Source: a virus
DNA length: 20,795 nt
Virus record (IMG/VR): IMGVR_UViG_3300025853_000833
Coordinates: 1 to 20,795 of that record
Direction: 5' to 3' (one strand)
Within the stretch, counting starts at the first letter, position 1. Each line of letters begins with the position of its first letter. The translations under genes and the position numbers were made by a program. Positions 1 through 5,870 of this stretch are shown here, in pieces. The notes under the pieces were generated by a model. That model had not been told where the DNA came from and did no database searches. It saw nothing but the letters and a program-made list of their open reading frames with translations.

Positions 1-2
1 AT

Positions 3-299
3 TCAATAGGAATGAAAGTATTAATGGGACCATATGCAAAATATTTAGACGTACCTGGCAACAGAGGTTTAACAGTTGCAGCAATAATAGAAACTTCACA
101 CATCGTAATGCACACTTGGGACGAACCTGTTCCTGCATTAATTCAATTTGATGTGTATTCTTGTGGTGAATTTGATGAAAATGATATCTGTAAAAAGATT
201 GCAAAAGACTTTGAATTGACTAAAATAGAATATAAATATTTAAACAGGGAAACAGGATTAATGGATATCTCTGGAGGAATATTAAATTATAGAAAATGA
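3..299 (+). CDS. speD: S-adenosylmethionine decarboxylase-like protein (SpeD family), 5' partial
   Basis: The family comprises pyruvoyl-dependent decarboxylases that self-cleave before a serine. AdoMet decarboxylase supplies the aminopropyl donor for spermidine. The frame is open to the left edge of the window, so the methionine at 12 is probably internal and the N-terminus is missing. Counting from that Met, Ser29-His30 (in ETSH) fits the self-cleavage serine, His34 the second conserved histidine, and Cys51 (in YSCG) the catalytic cysteine. The run HTWDE followed by FDVYSCGEFD is typical of SpeD. The residue before the serine is Thr instead of the usual Glu, and there is a two-residue insertion before the Cys. 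The substrate may therefore not be AdoMet, because SpeD homologues with changed specificity are known. The stop overlaps the start of the next gene by 4 nt. Confidence 0.82.
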   Translation, partial: SIGMKVLMGPYAKYLDVPGNRGLTVAAIIETSHIVMHTWDEPVPALIQFDVYSCGEFDENDICKKIAKDFELTKIEYKYLNRETGLMDISGGILNYRK

Positions 300-760
300 A
301 ACTTACAGCCAATATCAGTTTAGACGAACTGATAAAGTCACAAGTTGCCGAGCGTAAAGGCATCAACAATAATCCATCACCAATGCAAATAGAAAATTTA
401 AAAGCATTGGCAGTAAATATTTTACAACCCATACGTAGTCATTTCGACAGGCCTCTGATTATAAGTTCGGGATTTCGTTGTGCAGAATTATGTATCGAGA
501 TAGGATCAAAAATTACCAGTGAACATTGTGCAGACAATAAATCAGCAGCAGCCGACTTTGAAATCCCAGGAATAGATAATAAAGAATTAGCACAATGGAT
601 AAGAGATAACCTCATTTGGAATCAATTAATTTTAGAGTTCTACAAAGAAGGAGAACCATCATCAGGGTGGGTCCATTGCAGTTATTCATCAGACTTAAAT
701 AAAAAAGAAAGTCTCATTGCATATAGGGAAGATAATAAGGTAAAGTATAAACCGTGGTAA
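296..760 (+). CDS. Peptidase M15-family endolysin (D-Ala-D-Ala carboxypeptidase-like)
   Basis: This is a 154-residue zinc peptidase predicted to cut peptide stems of peptidoglycan at lysis. The first zinc-ligand block is SEHC...AAADFEI (His77, Asp87), following the family-typical ISSGFRC at about 56-62. The third zinc ligand is His127 in WVHCSY, and Glu114 may be part of the active site. No signal peptide or membrane helix is visible, so export would depend on a holin. The gap between His77 and Asp87 is about three residues longer than the usual SxHxxGxAxD. The start overlaps the SpeD stop by 4 nt and the stop overlaps the GTG start of the next gene, so the three genes look translationally coupled. 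Confidence 0.85.
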   Translation: MKLTANISLDELIKSQVAERKGINNNPSPMQIENLKALAVNILQPIRSHFDRPLIISSGFRCAELCIEIGSKITSEHCADNKSAAADFEIPGIDNKELAQWIRDNLIWNQLILEFYKEGEPSSGWVHCSYSSDLNKKESLIAYREDNKVKYKPW

Positions 761-963
761 AAACAATTAAATTAGGGCACATAGATACAGTTAATGGCAT
801 TTGCCCAGAATGCCAAGAAGATACAATTTTAGTTGCAATCGTAACTGATTTTTATAGATGCACAAATTGTGGTTATGACGTTAAACAATATGTTAATGGT
901 TCAATTAAATATTTAAAATTAGAAGATCAAGACGTAGAATGGCTAAGAAAAAATCATCCATAG
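754..963 (+). CDS. Small zinc-ribbon protein
   Basis: A 69-residue protein with two cysteine knuckles, CPEC (17-20) and CTNC (36-39), in the arrangement CxxC-x15-CxxC of a single zinc ribbon. It ends in a charged tail. The start is GTG, read within the last codons of the endolysin gene; no ATG is available in this frame near the N-terminus. Zinc ribbons of this size in phages can bind nucleic acid or partner proteins, but the specific role is unknown. Its last 25 bases overlap the next small gene in another frame. Confidence 0.7.
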   Translation: MVKTIKLGHIDTVNGICPECQEDTILVAIVTDFYRCTNCGYDVKQYVNGSIKYLKLEDQDVEWLRKNHP

Positions 964-1070
964 GTTCAATAACTTTCATCAAAGAATTTCCAAGAAAGCG
1001 TCCAGGTAGACACGCTAAATCATTTAATAAAAGATTACCAAAAAGAAAAAAAGCAAGAGGACAAGGATGA
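939..1070 (+). CDS. Tiny highly basic protein, conserved-looking
   Basis: A 43-residue ORF beginning MAKKKSSIGS and ending in KRKKARGQG. The middle holds the run RPGRHAKSFNK. About a third of residues are Lys or Arg and there are no acidic runs. The RPGRHxK...RGQG layout resembles short basic proteins common in marine tailed phages (from memory, not searched). It starts inside the zinc-ribbon gene and its TGA overlaps the next ATG as ATGA, which fits real coupled translation. Function is unknown; nucleic-acid binding is plausible from charge alone. Confidence 0.6.
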   Translation: MAKKKSSIGSITFIKEFPRKRPGRHAKSFNKRLPKRKKARGQG

Positions 1071-1279
1071 AGTCTTTAGTAGTCATAGTAGTATTATTAT
1101 CTGGCCCTGATAACCTAGAAAAAAATTATTATCCTGTTGATACGGAAGATAATTGTACTGTAGTTGGTCAAAGAATAATTGAACAAATTGCAAAGTACAG
1201 AGACAACATTGGTGAACACCAGGGTTGGTATACTTTAGATAATAAATTAGTTGTTGGACACTATTGTAGTATTAAGTAG
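1067..1279 (+). CDS. Small exported-looking protein, unknown
   Basis: A 70-residue protein with a hydrophobic N-terminus (MKSLVVIVVLLSG) resembling a short signal peptide or membrane anchor, then a polar domain with two cysteines (Cys30 and Cys67) that could form a disulfide. The ATG overlaps the previous stop as ATGA. It ends tail-to-tail with an oppositely oriented gene of similar size and architecture (8-nt overlap). The family is not recognised. Confidence 0.6.
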   Translation: MKSLVVIVVLLSGPDNLEKNYYPVDTEDNCTVVGQRIIEQIAKYRDNIGEHQGWYTLDNKLVVGHYCSIK

Positions 1280-1481
1280 ATTCTTGTTCCTTACAGGAAA
1301 AATTAACTAAGAGTTTATTTTTATTTACTTCTTCAACACCTATTTCTCTTATAGCACCCATAGCATTAATAAAACCTGCGGTTGCACAATCAAAATGGTC
1401 CTTATATCTGCCTATTTCAACAGGTTGAGTACATTGTTGCGCAATTACAGAACATATTTGAATTACTAATAAAAATTTCAT
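1272..1481 (-). CDS. Small exported cysteine-containing protein, unknown
   Basis: A 69-residue minus-strand protein with a short hydrophobic N-terminus (MKFLLVIQICSVIAQ), then cysteines at positions 17, 32 and 63 within a mixed alpha/beta-looking domain. The layout suggests a small periplasmic or envelope protein with a disulfide. An AAGG sits just before the ATG on the minus strand. It is divergent from the ribbon-helix-helix gene, and the palindromic TATATA element between them could serve both directions. Small proteins beginning MKFLLVIQIC look familiar from marine phages, but no function is known to me. Confidence 0.65.
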   Translation of the reverse strand: MKFLLVIQICSVIAQQCTQPVEIGRYKDHFDCATAGFINAMGAIREIGVEEVNKNKLLVNFSCKEQEST

Positions 1482-1488
1482 TTTAGCC

Positions 1489-1522
1489 TTGACTGTTTAA
1501 AAATAAAGTCCTATATATAGGA
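1489..1522 (+). promoter_or_regulatory. Sigma70-type promoter with palindromic -10 region
   Basis: TTGACT (1489-1494), a 17-base spacer, then TATATA (1512-1517). The -10 lies inside the perfect 14-bp palindrome TCCTATATATAGGA (1509-1522). It points to the ribbon-helix-helix gene at 1555, with a leader of about 30 nt. The dyad would suit a dimeric repressor and could also give a -10 for the divergent minus-strand gene. Confidence 0.65.
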
Positions 1523-1554
1523 TATTAAAATAAATAAATGAAAGGATATGTTAA

Positions 1555-1734
1555 ATGACTGACTTTAGCAAGTACAAAAATATAACGGTTGACAATCAGA
1601 CCTATGAGACAGTCACAAAACTACAAACTAAGATGACACCTGATGTTAAACTTAGTCGTAGTCAAGTGATAAAAACTTTAGTAAGAGAGAAAGCGAGAAA
1701 GTTAAATGGCAAGTTGGATAAAAAACAATCTTAG
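1555..1734 (+). CDS. Ribbon-helix-helix-like DNA-binding protein
   Basis: A 59-residue protein with the pattern of the Arc/MetJ/CopG fold. A short strand (KNITVDNQTYE, about 8-18) is followed by a helix (TVTKLQTKM), a turn, and a second helix beginning LSRSQVIKTLVREKARKL (33-50). Such proteins bind palindromic operators as dimers. An AAAGGA lies upstream of the ATG. The gene directly follows a promoter whose -10 is a 14-bp palindrome, so autoregulation is a reasonable inference. Its 3' end overlaps the next gene by 29 nt in another frame. Confidence 0.65.
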   Translation: MTDFSKYKNITVDNQTYETVTKLQTKMTPDVKLSRSQVIKTLVREKARKLNGKLDKKQS

Positions 1735-2062
1735 ACAAGACGAAGTTGAACGAGAAAAACTTCCAGAGCAAAAACTATGGAAGGCAGTTCTATCACAAGC
1801 AGTTTATGAAGCCTGCACTAACTTTTATCAAGGTAGTCCATTGACAGCTGCAGAAAGAGGTAGAGCAAAAAATTGGATTAACATTTTTAATCCTGATTTT
1901 AAACAAGTGTGTGAATGGGCAGGTTATAATCCTGAATACATTTTGTTTAAAGCAAAACAACTTGAGGTTAAAAAGGATAGAATTAATGAAGAGATTTCTT
2001 TGAAAAGAAAACATTATCGTGAGGCTAGAAACGAAGTAGTAATTCTAGAAAGTATATCATGA
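1706..2062 (+). CDS. Conserved-looking phage protein, unknown
   Basis: A 118-residue soluble protein. The N-terminal half (LPEQKLWKAVLSQAVYEAC, about 19-37) is followed by WINIFNPDFKQVCEWAGYNPEYI, which reads as a compact helical domain. The last 35 residues are a charged helix rich in Lys and Glu. I know this LWKAVLSQAVYEAC...WI...F..VCEWAGY pattern only as a marine-phage hypothetical. The stop overlaps the next ATG as ATGA. No enzymatic motif is visible. Confidence 0.65.
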   Translation: MASWIKNNLRQDEVEREKLPEQKLWKAVLSQAVYEACTNFYQGSPLTAAERGRAKNWINIFNPDFKQVCEWAGYNPEYILFKAKQLEVKKDRINEEISLKRKHYREARNEVVILESIS

Positions 2063-2241
2063 GCGGTAAGATAGTTTGTAATGCTTGTATGGGAAATGGG
2101 TACAGAAGAATTTGGAAAGATCAAAATGAAAAGGAAAAGATCATAATTCAATGTGCTAAATGTAATTCTTCAGGTGAAGTAGAAATAACTGAAGAAGAAA
2201 TATTAGGGGAAATAAAAGAATGGGAGAAAAAACTACAATGA
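2059..2241 (+). CDS. DnaJ-type zinc-finger small protein
   Basis: A 60-residue protein with two DnaJ-like repeats, CNACMGNG (8-15) and CAKCNSSG (32-39), matching the CxxCxGxG cysteine-rich pattern that binds one zinc. A Glu/Lys-rich tail follows. There is no J domain, so it is a stand-alone finger; such proteins can act in protein or nucleic-acid binding. The start overlaps the previous stop by 4 nt, and the stop overlaps a candidate next start as ATGA. Confidence 0.7.
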   Translation: MSGKIVCNACMGNGYRRIWKDQNEKEKIIIQCAKCNSSGEVEITEEEILGEIKEWEKKLQ

Positions 2242-2408
2242 TACCAGAAGAAAGAAATAATATAGTAAATATATTAAAGACAATAACTAATTATGTTTTT
2301 GACAATAAAAAAGACATAAAAAATATATACAGTATGATGAACATATTGCTTTGCATAAACCTATGTTTAATTGCTTGTATAGTAATATTAACCATAAAAA
2401 TATTTTAA
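2238..2408 (+). CDS. Small membrane protein, single C-terminal helix
   Basis: A 56-residue protein (MIPEERNN...) with a polar N-terminal half and one strong transmembrane segment near the C-terminus (ILLCINLCLIACIVILTI). The chosen ATG at 2238 overlaps the preceding stop as ATGA, with GGGAGA upstream. An alternative in-frame ATG at 2220 would add six residues. The orientation and role are unknown. A tail-anchored topology is the simplest reading. Confidence 0.55.
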   Translation: MIPEERNNIVNILKTITNYVFDNKKDIKNIYSMMNILLCINLCLIACIVILTIKIF

Positions 2409-2593
2409 TGAGTGATAAAAGACCAAATGATCTAGAGGCTCAGATTGAGCGTTGGAAGTTTAGAAACGAACAACTTCACAAACACAATCAAAAAATAACT
2501 TCTGAACTTAGAGAAGTAAGAAAAGATAACGAAAAATTAGCGAAAGAAATTAACGATAAAATAAAACTACTAAGAGAAAAAGGAGTAATATGA
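2408..2593 (+). CDS. Small coiled-coil protein
   Basis: A 61-residue protein beginning MSDKRPND and continuing as one long amphipathic, highly charged helix (about residues 9-58) with heptad-like spacing of Leu and Ile. A coiled-coil oligomer is likely. I chose the start at 2408 because it forms a TAATG overlap with the upstream stop; an in-frame ATG at 2351 would lie inside the membrane-protein gene. The function is not recognised. Confidence 0.55.
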   Translation: MSDKRPNDLEAQIERWKFRNEQLHKHNQKITSELREVRKDNEKLAKEINDKIKLLREKGVI

Positions 2594-2739
2594 TACGTTT
2601 AAAAAAACTAATCGTAAAACTTCGAATATGGTACGCTGATCTTCGTGGTCATCACGGTAAACGATGGGATTACGAACCAGGAGACTGGTATATGGGAAGA
2701 AAAAAAATAAGAAAGGAACAAAATGAAAAACAAAGATGA
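2590..2739 (+). CDS. Small basic aromatic protein, unknown
   Basis: A 49-residue ORF beginning MIRLKKLIVKLR, with a distinctive centre RGHHGKRWDYEPGDWYMG (19-36) and a basic C-terminus. The ATG overlaps the previous stop as ATGA with AGGAG upstream. The 3' end overlaps the next gene by 17 nt. The N-terminus could be an amphipathic helix. I see no known domain, but the tight coupling and composition argue for a real gene. Confidence 0.5.
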   Translation: MIRLKKLIVKLRIWYADLRGHHGKRWDYEPGDWYMGRKKIRKEQNEKQR

Positions 2740-3145
2740 AATATACTATAATAAATGTAATACACCTATCATTACACATATGATGAATTTAATGCAATTT
2801 GTCTATGGTGATGAACACGTTAGAGGTTCGCACGATGAAGCAATTATTAATGGAGAAACAAAACAAGTGGCTCCATTATTTTCAGCACTTCAAGCCTTTA
2901 TCTTAACAACGGCAATCTGTATGAGAGGCCCAGGTCAACAATTTATTGATGCTAATATTACTAATGAAGAGATATTAGATAAATCGGCTAAAGTTATGTT
3001 AGCCCTTGAAGAAATGTTATGCGAACAACCTGTTAAAGCAAACCTACTTACTTCAATAGAAAAATTTGTAATGAATGGTAATTTTAAACGTCAAACAGCA
3101 ACTGATACAGAAGCAGAAATTTTATTGAGAGGTAAAAATAATTAA
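2723..3145 (+). CDS. Hypothetical phage protein
   Basis: A 140-residue soluble, mainly helical-looking protein with a good ribosome site (AAAGGA about 9 nt before the ATG). It contains several Met-rich stretches (HMMNLMQF near 19) and two moderately hydrophobic helices (LFSALQAFILTTAICM near 52-68). No catalytic motif or domain is recognised. It lies between small coupled genes and an HNH-like nuclease, which suggests an early or middle role. Confidence 0.6.
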   Translation: MKNKDEIYYNKCNTPIITHMMNLMQFVYGDEHVRGSHDEAIINGETKQVAPLFSALQAFILTTAICMRGPGQQFIDANITNEEILDKSAKVMLALEEMLCEQPVKANLLTSIEKFVMNGNFKRQTATDTEAEILLRGKNN

Positions 3146-3751
3146 ATGGGTAAAACAGGAGGAGATAGGGTTTCTGAAAATTATAAAAAAGAACAACTTC
3201 TTATAGATAAAATAATATTAAAATATCAACAAAAAATTTGTAGTAAATGTGGAGTAATGACTCCTTTACATTTATTTACTAAATCTAAAAATAGAAGGTT
3301 AGGACTTGGAAGTATATGCCTGAATTGTAAAAAAATAAGCAATGTAAAAACTTTAAATACAGAAAGAGGTTATTTTAGTGAACTATTTCATAGTATGAAA
3401 AAATCAGTTAAAAGAAAAAAAGCACCTATGCTAGAGTTTGTTGATACAGATGATCTTTTAAACCATTGGAGAGAACAAGAAAAAATATTTGGTAACTACT
3501 GTCCTGGTCTTGGAATTGAAATGACTTTTATTAAAGGACACAATGAAGGAAAAGAAAAAAAGAAACTGCTTGATACCAATTGTTCAATCGACAGGATTTT
3601 ACCTTGGGAAGGTTATACAAAAACAAATACTATTTTTACTTCTTGGAAATACAACAATATGAAAGGTAATATGACACCAAAAGCTGCTTATAGTTATTTA
3701 CAAATGGTTAAACTAAGATATAATACTCATATCGTTAATACAGAAGAATGA
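3146..3751 (+). CDS. HNH-type endonuclease-like protein with zinc ribbon
   Basis: A 201-residue protein. Residues 32-61 form a zinc-binding pair, CSKC and CLNC. Residues 147-174 read SIDRI...GYTKTN...SWKYNNMKG, which resembles the HNH core in which a DR pair, an Asn about 12 residues later and an N-x-K motif line up around the metal. These enzymes nick or cut DNA and often occur in phages as free-standing homing endonucleases. The first histidine of the classic HNH is not obvious, so activity is uncertain. An AGGAGGAG lies just inside the reading frame after the ATG and is not positioned for this start. The stop overlaps the methyltransferase ATG as ATGA. Confidence 0.65.
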   Translation: MGKTGGDRVSENYKKEQLLIDKIILKYQQKICSKCGVMTPLHLFTKSKNRRLGLGSICLNCKKISNVKTLNTERGYFSELFHSMKKSVKRKKAPMLEFVDTDDLLNHWREQEKIFGNYCPGLGIEMTFIKGHNEGKEKKKLLDTNCSIDRILPWEGYTKTNTIFTSWKYNNMKGNMTPKAAYSYLQMVKLRYNTHIVNTEE

Positions 3752-5037
3752 AAATATTAGATTTATTTAGTGGTTTAGGTGGTTTTAGCCTAGGCTTAGA
3801 AAGAACAGGAAAGTATAAAACCGTAGCCTTTTGCGAAATGGATAAATATTGCAAATTAGTGCTGCAAAAACATTGGAAAGGAGTTAAGATATATAACGAT
3901 GTCAAAGAAATTACAAAAGAAAGACTCGAAGCAGATGGAGTTGAACTTCCCGAAATCATCACGGGTGGTTTCCCATGTCAGCCGTTCAGCGTCGCGGGTA
4001 AACAAAAAGGAACAAGTGATGATAGACATCTCTGGCCTGAGATGTTTCGAATCATCAAAGAGCTTAAGCCGAGGTGGGTTATTGGAGAAAATGTCAAAGG
4101 TCTTATTAACCTCGAAAACGGCATGGTCTTCGAAACTGTGTGCGCTAACTTGGAAGGAGAAGGATACGAAGTCAGGGCGTTCAATATTCCAGCTGCAGGT
4201 GTCGGCGCTCCCCATAGAAGAGAAAGAATTTGGATTATTGCCCACTCCGAAAGCGAGAGATTACAAAGGAGCAGAGGGCAAGAGAGTGGTGGAAACGCCA
4301 ACGGGTTTCAGCAAGATAAGGAAAGAATCAAAAGTGAAATACGGGGCGAGTCTGAACGACGTAGCAGAGCATTTGGATATGAAAATATGGAGAACTCCCG
4401 ACGCACATTGCGACAGGGGACCTTCATCGGAGAAACGAATGAAGATGAAATTAGAAAAGAAAATGCCAATCAGTCTGAACGATCAAGTGGCTCATCCGAA
4501 ATTAATGTGGCCAACGCCAACAGTGATCGATCGACCGAACGAGGGGAACGTTCGAATGCTACGCAAGAAGGTAATGGCGGGCGAGATATCGAGAGAAGAA
4601 GCGAAGAAGATGTTGGGCAAGGACGTATTCGAGAAACAGGGGAACGTACCGAAAATGATGTGGCCAACACCATCTCAAGGGATGTGGAAACAGGACGTGA
4701 ACGACAACGGGGAGTACGCAAAGAGAGTCAAGGACAAGGGACATCAAGTGATGTTACCAGCAGCGGTGAAACTGTGGCCAACACCGAGAGCAGCCATCGG
4801 AATGACAATGAAACTATCAGAGGGAATGGCGAAACTTCGACACAAGAAATATTTGGAGACGGAAGTAGCTTATGTGGAGAAAGCGCCTGGTGGGACTTTG
4901 AACCCAACGTGGGTCGAGTGGCTCATGGGATACCCGGCAGGGTACACAGACTTAAAGCATTGGGAAACTCTATCGTCCCCAAGATCGCGGAAGAAATCGG
5001 TAAAGCAATCATAGAAGCAGAAAATGAAGTGGAATAA
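3748..5037 (+). CDS. C5 cytosine DNA methyltransferase with degenerate target-recognition region
   Basis: A 429-residue protein of the Dcm/C5 family, which transfers a methyl group from AdoMet to cytosine C5. Motif I is DLFSGLGGF (5-13), motif IV GGFPCQPFS with catalytic Cys77, motif VI ENVKG (114-118), and motif VIII HRRERIW (156-162). The C-terminal RVHRLKALGNSIVP supplies the motif IX/X region. Between about 168 and 385, where a folded target-recognition domain is expected, the frame is a low-complexity Ser/Arg/Glu/Asn/Gly sequence with repeated VANxxS units. The same bases carry a long ORF in the +1 frame. The gene is visibly richer in GC than its neighbours. It probably acts in modification against host restriction. 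Its end overlaps the exonuclease start by 14 nt. Confidence 0.88.
   Translation: MKILDLFSGLGGFSLGLERTGKYKTVAFCEMDKYCKLVLQKHWKGVKIYNDVKEITKERLEADGVELPEIITGGFPCQPFSVAGKQKGTSDDRHLWPEMFRIIKELKPRWVIGENVKGLINLENGMVFETVCANLEGEGYEVRAFNIPAAGVGAPHRRERIWIIAHSESERLQRSRGQESGGNANGFQQDKERIKSEIRGESERRSRAFGYENMENSRRTLRQGTFIGETNEDEIRKENANQSERSSGSSEINVANANSDRSTERGERSNATQEGNGGRDIERRSEEDVGQGRIRETGERTENDVANTISRDVETGRERQRGVRKESQGQGTSSDVTSSGETVANTESSHRNDNETIRGNGETSTQEIFGDGSSLCGESAWWDFEPNVGRVAHGIPGRVHRLKALGNSIVPKIAEEIGKAIIEAENEVE
3899..5014 (+). CDS. Embedded +1-frame ORF with WPTP repeats, possible methyltransferase partner
   Basis: A 371-residue ORF lying wholly inside the methyltransferase gene, in the +1 frame. 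It is not random. The pattern LTWKEKDTKS...FQLQVS...GLLPTP is followed by repeated WPTP-type units: LLPTPKARD, IWRTPDAHC, MWPTPTVID, MWPTPSQGM and LWPTPRAAI. It ends with GGTLNPTWVEWLMGYP and TDL. I recognise this series from proteins encoded with or over phage C5 methyltransferases. Codons look fuller and less repetitive than in the other frame over 4240-4880. An AAAGGAG lies 15 nt before the ATG, a long spacing. The precedent is M.EcoHK31I, whose beta subunit is read from another frame of the alpha gene. It could still be a shadow kept open by the methyltransferase. Confidence 0.5.
   Translation: MSKKLQKKDSKQMELNFPKSSRVVSHVSRSASRVNKKEQVMIDISGLRCFESSKSLSRGGLLEKMSKVLLTSKTAWSSKLCALTWKEKDTKSGRSIFQLQVSALPIEEKEFGLLPTPKARDYKGAEGKRVVETPTGFSKIRKESKVKYGASLNDVAEHLDMKIWRTPDAHCDRGPSSEKRMKMKLEKKMPISLNDQVAHPKLMWPTPTVIDRPNEGNVRMLRKKVMAGEISREEAKKMLGKDVFEKQGNVPKMMWPTPSQGMWKQDVNDNGEYAKRVKDKGHQVMLPAAVKLWPTPRAAIGMTMKLSEGMAKLRHKKYLETEVAYVEKAPGGTLNPTWVEWLMGYPAGYTDLKHWETLSSPRSRKKSVKQS
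4506..4785 (+). repeat. Three 13-bp repeats TGTGGCCAACRCC in the overlap
   Basis: Copies lie at 4506-4518, 4659-4671 and 4773-4785. Each encodes VAN(A/T) in the methyltransferase frame and WPTP in the +1 frame. Related, more diverged units occur near 4241 (CCCACTCCG) and 4388 (TGGAGAACTCCC). Confidence 0.8.
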
Positions 5038-5710
5038 AATATACGAGTACCCAAAATCTATTAGATCATTGATTAATGATAAAAGACACTATGAGGTTGG
5101 TGACGAAAAGCTACCATCTGTTACGACTATCTTGAGTGCCACAGAAAGCGACGAGAAACGAGAGTCTTTGGCTAGGTGGAAATCTAGGGTGGGTGAATCT
5201 GAAGCCGATCGTATAAAGAATGAAGCAGCCAAACGTGGAACCTCAATGCATAGTTATTTAGAGCATTATATAGCAGGAGAAGGCCTATTAGACCTGTCTG
5301 AGGAAGGCGTACAAGCGCAAAAGATGGCTGAGACTATCAGGGACAAGGGTTTTGGTGATTTGGAAGAAATTTGGGGTTCTGAGTGCGTTTTATACTATCC
5401 TGGACTGTATGCAGGGCAAACGGACCTTTGCGGTATTTATCAAGGGCGTGAAAGTATAATAGACTTTAAACAATCGAACAAGCCTAAAAGGGAAGAGTGG
5501 ATTGATAATTATTATCTTCAAGGTGCTGCTTATGCAACTGCTCACGATTGGGTCTATAAAACCCAAATTGAACAAATTGTAATATTGATGTGTACGCCTG
5601 ATCTTTACTTTCAGAAATTTGTCATAAATGGGTCTAGATTTAGGCAGTATAAATGGGAATGGTTAAAAAAGGTTGATGAGTATTATAGAAAAATTAACGA
5701 AAGAGGCTGA
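5024..5710 (+). CDS. RecB-like PD-(D/E)XK exonuclease
   Basis: A 228-residue nuclease of the PD-(D/E)XK superfamily, the type phages use for recombination or for recycling host DNA. RGTSMH places the early helix histidine at 76, GLYAGQTDL the metal-binding Asp134, SIIDFKQS the D-x-K pair Asp147/Lys149, and YYLQGAAYA the Q-x3-Y motif at 166-170. This order is complete for a RecB-type exonuclease core. The ATG at 5024 lies within the last codons of the methyltransferase gene, so the two are coupled. The 3' end overlaps the next small ORF. Confidence 0.85.
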   Translation: MKWNKIYEYPKSIRSLINDKRHYEVGDEKLPSVTTILSATESDEKRESLARWKSRVGESEADRIKNEAAKRGTSMHSYLEHYIAGEGLLDLSEEGVQAQKMAETIRDKGFGDLEEIWGSECVLYYPGLYAGQTDLCGIYQGRESIIDFKQSNKPKREEWIDNYYLQGAAYATAHDWVYKTQIEQIVILMCTPDLYFQKFVINGSRFRQYKWEWLKKVDEYYRKINERG

Positions 5711-5870
5711 CGCTTTCGCTGTTCGTTTCCACAAATCAGCAGAATCGGACCGGAGTCGAGTGGCGAGAGGCTGGGAAAATAAGGTAAAAGAGGCCTCCAG
5801 GGCGATAAATTTCCACAAAAAACAGAAAATTGACCTACGTAAAATAAGGGTTTTTGGAGGTAAAAAGTGA
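5676..5870 (+). CDS. Small basic protein, unknown
   Basis: A 64-residue ORF beginning MSIIEKLTKEADAFAVRF and ending in a Lys/Arg-rich tail (KKQKIDLRKIRVFGGKK). It is helical-looking and soluble. The ATG at 5676 is preceded in frame by a TTG at 5673; I prefer the ATG. It overlaps the exonuclease by 35 nt. Two of the TTTCCACA repeats lie within it, and both fall in frame as FHK. It could be a genuine gene or a reading of the repeat region. Confidence 0.45.
   Translation: MSIIEKLTKEADAFAVRFHKSAESDRSRVARGWENKVKEASRAINFHKKQKIDLRKIRVFGGKK

Noticed and set aside
1538-1558. Six-codon leader peptide MKGYVK overlapping the ribbon-helix-helix start
   Set aside because: The AAAGGA inside it is the ribosome site of the main gene, and the short frame is likely chance.
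3856-4301. Minus-strand ORFs of 107 and 129 codons opposite the methyltransferase
   Set aside because: They lack the ordered motifs seen in the +1 frame. They are most simply explained by the codon pattern of the overlapping plus-strand frames.
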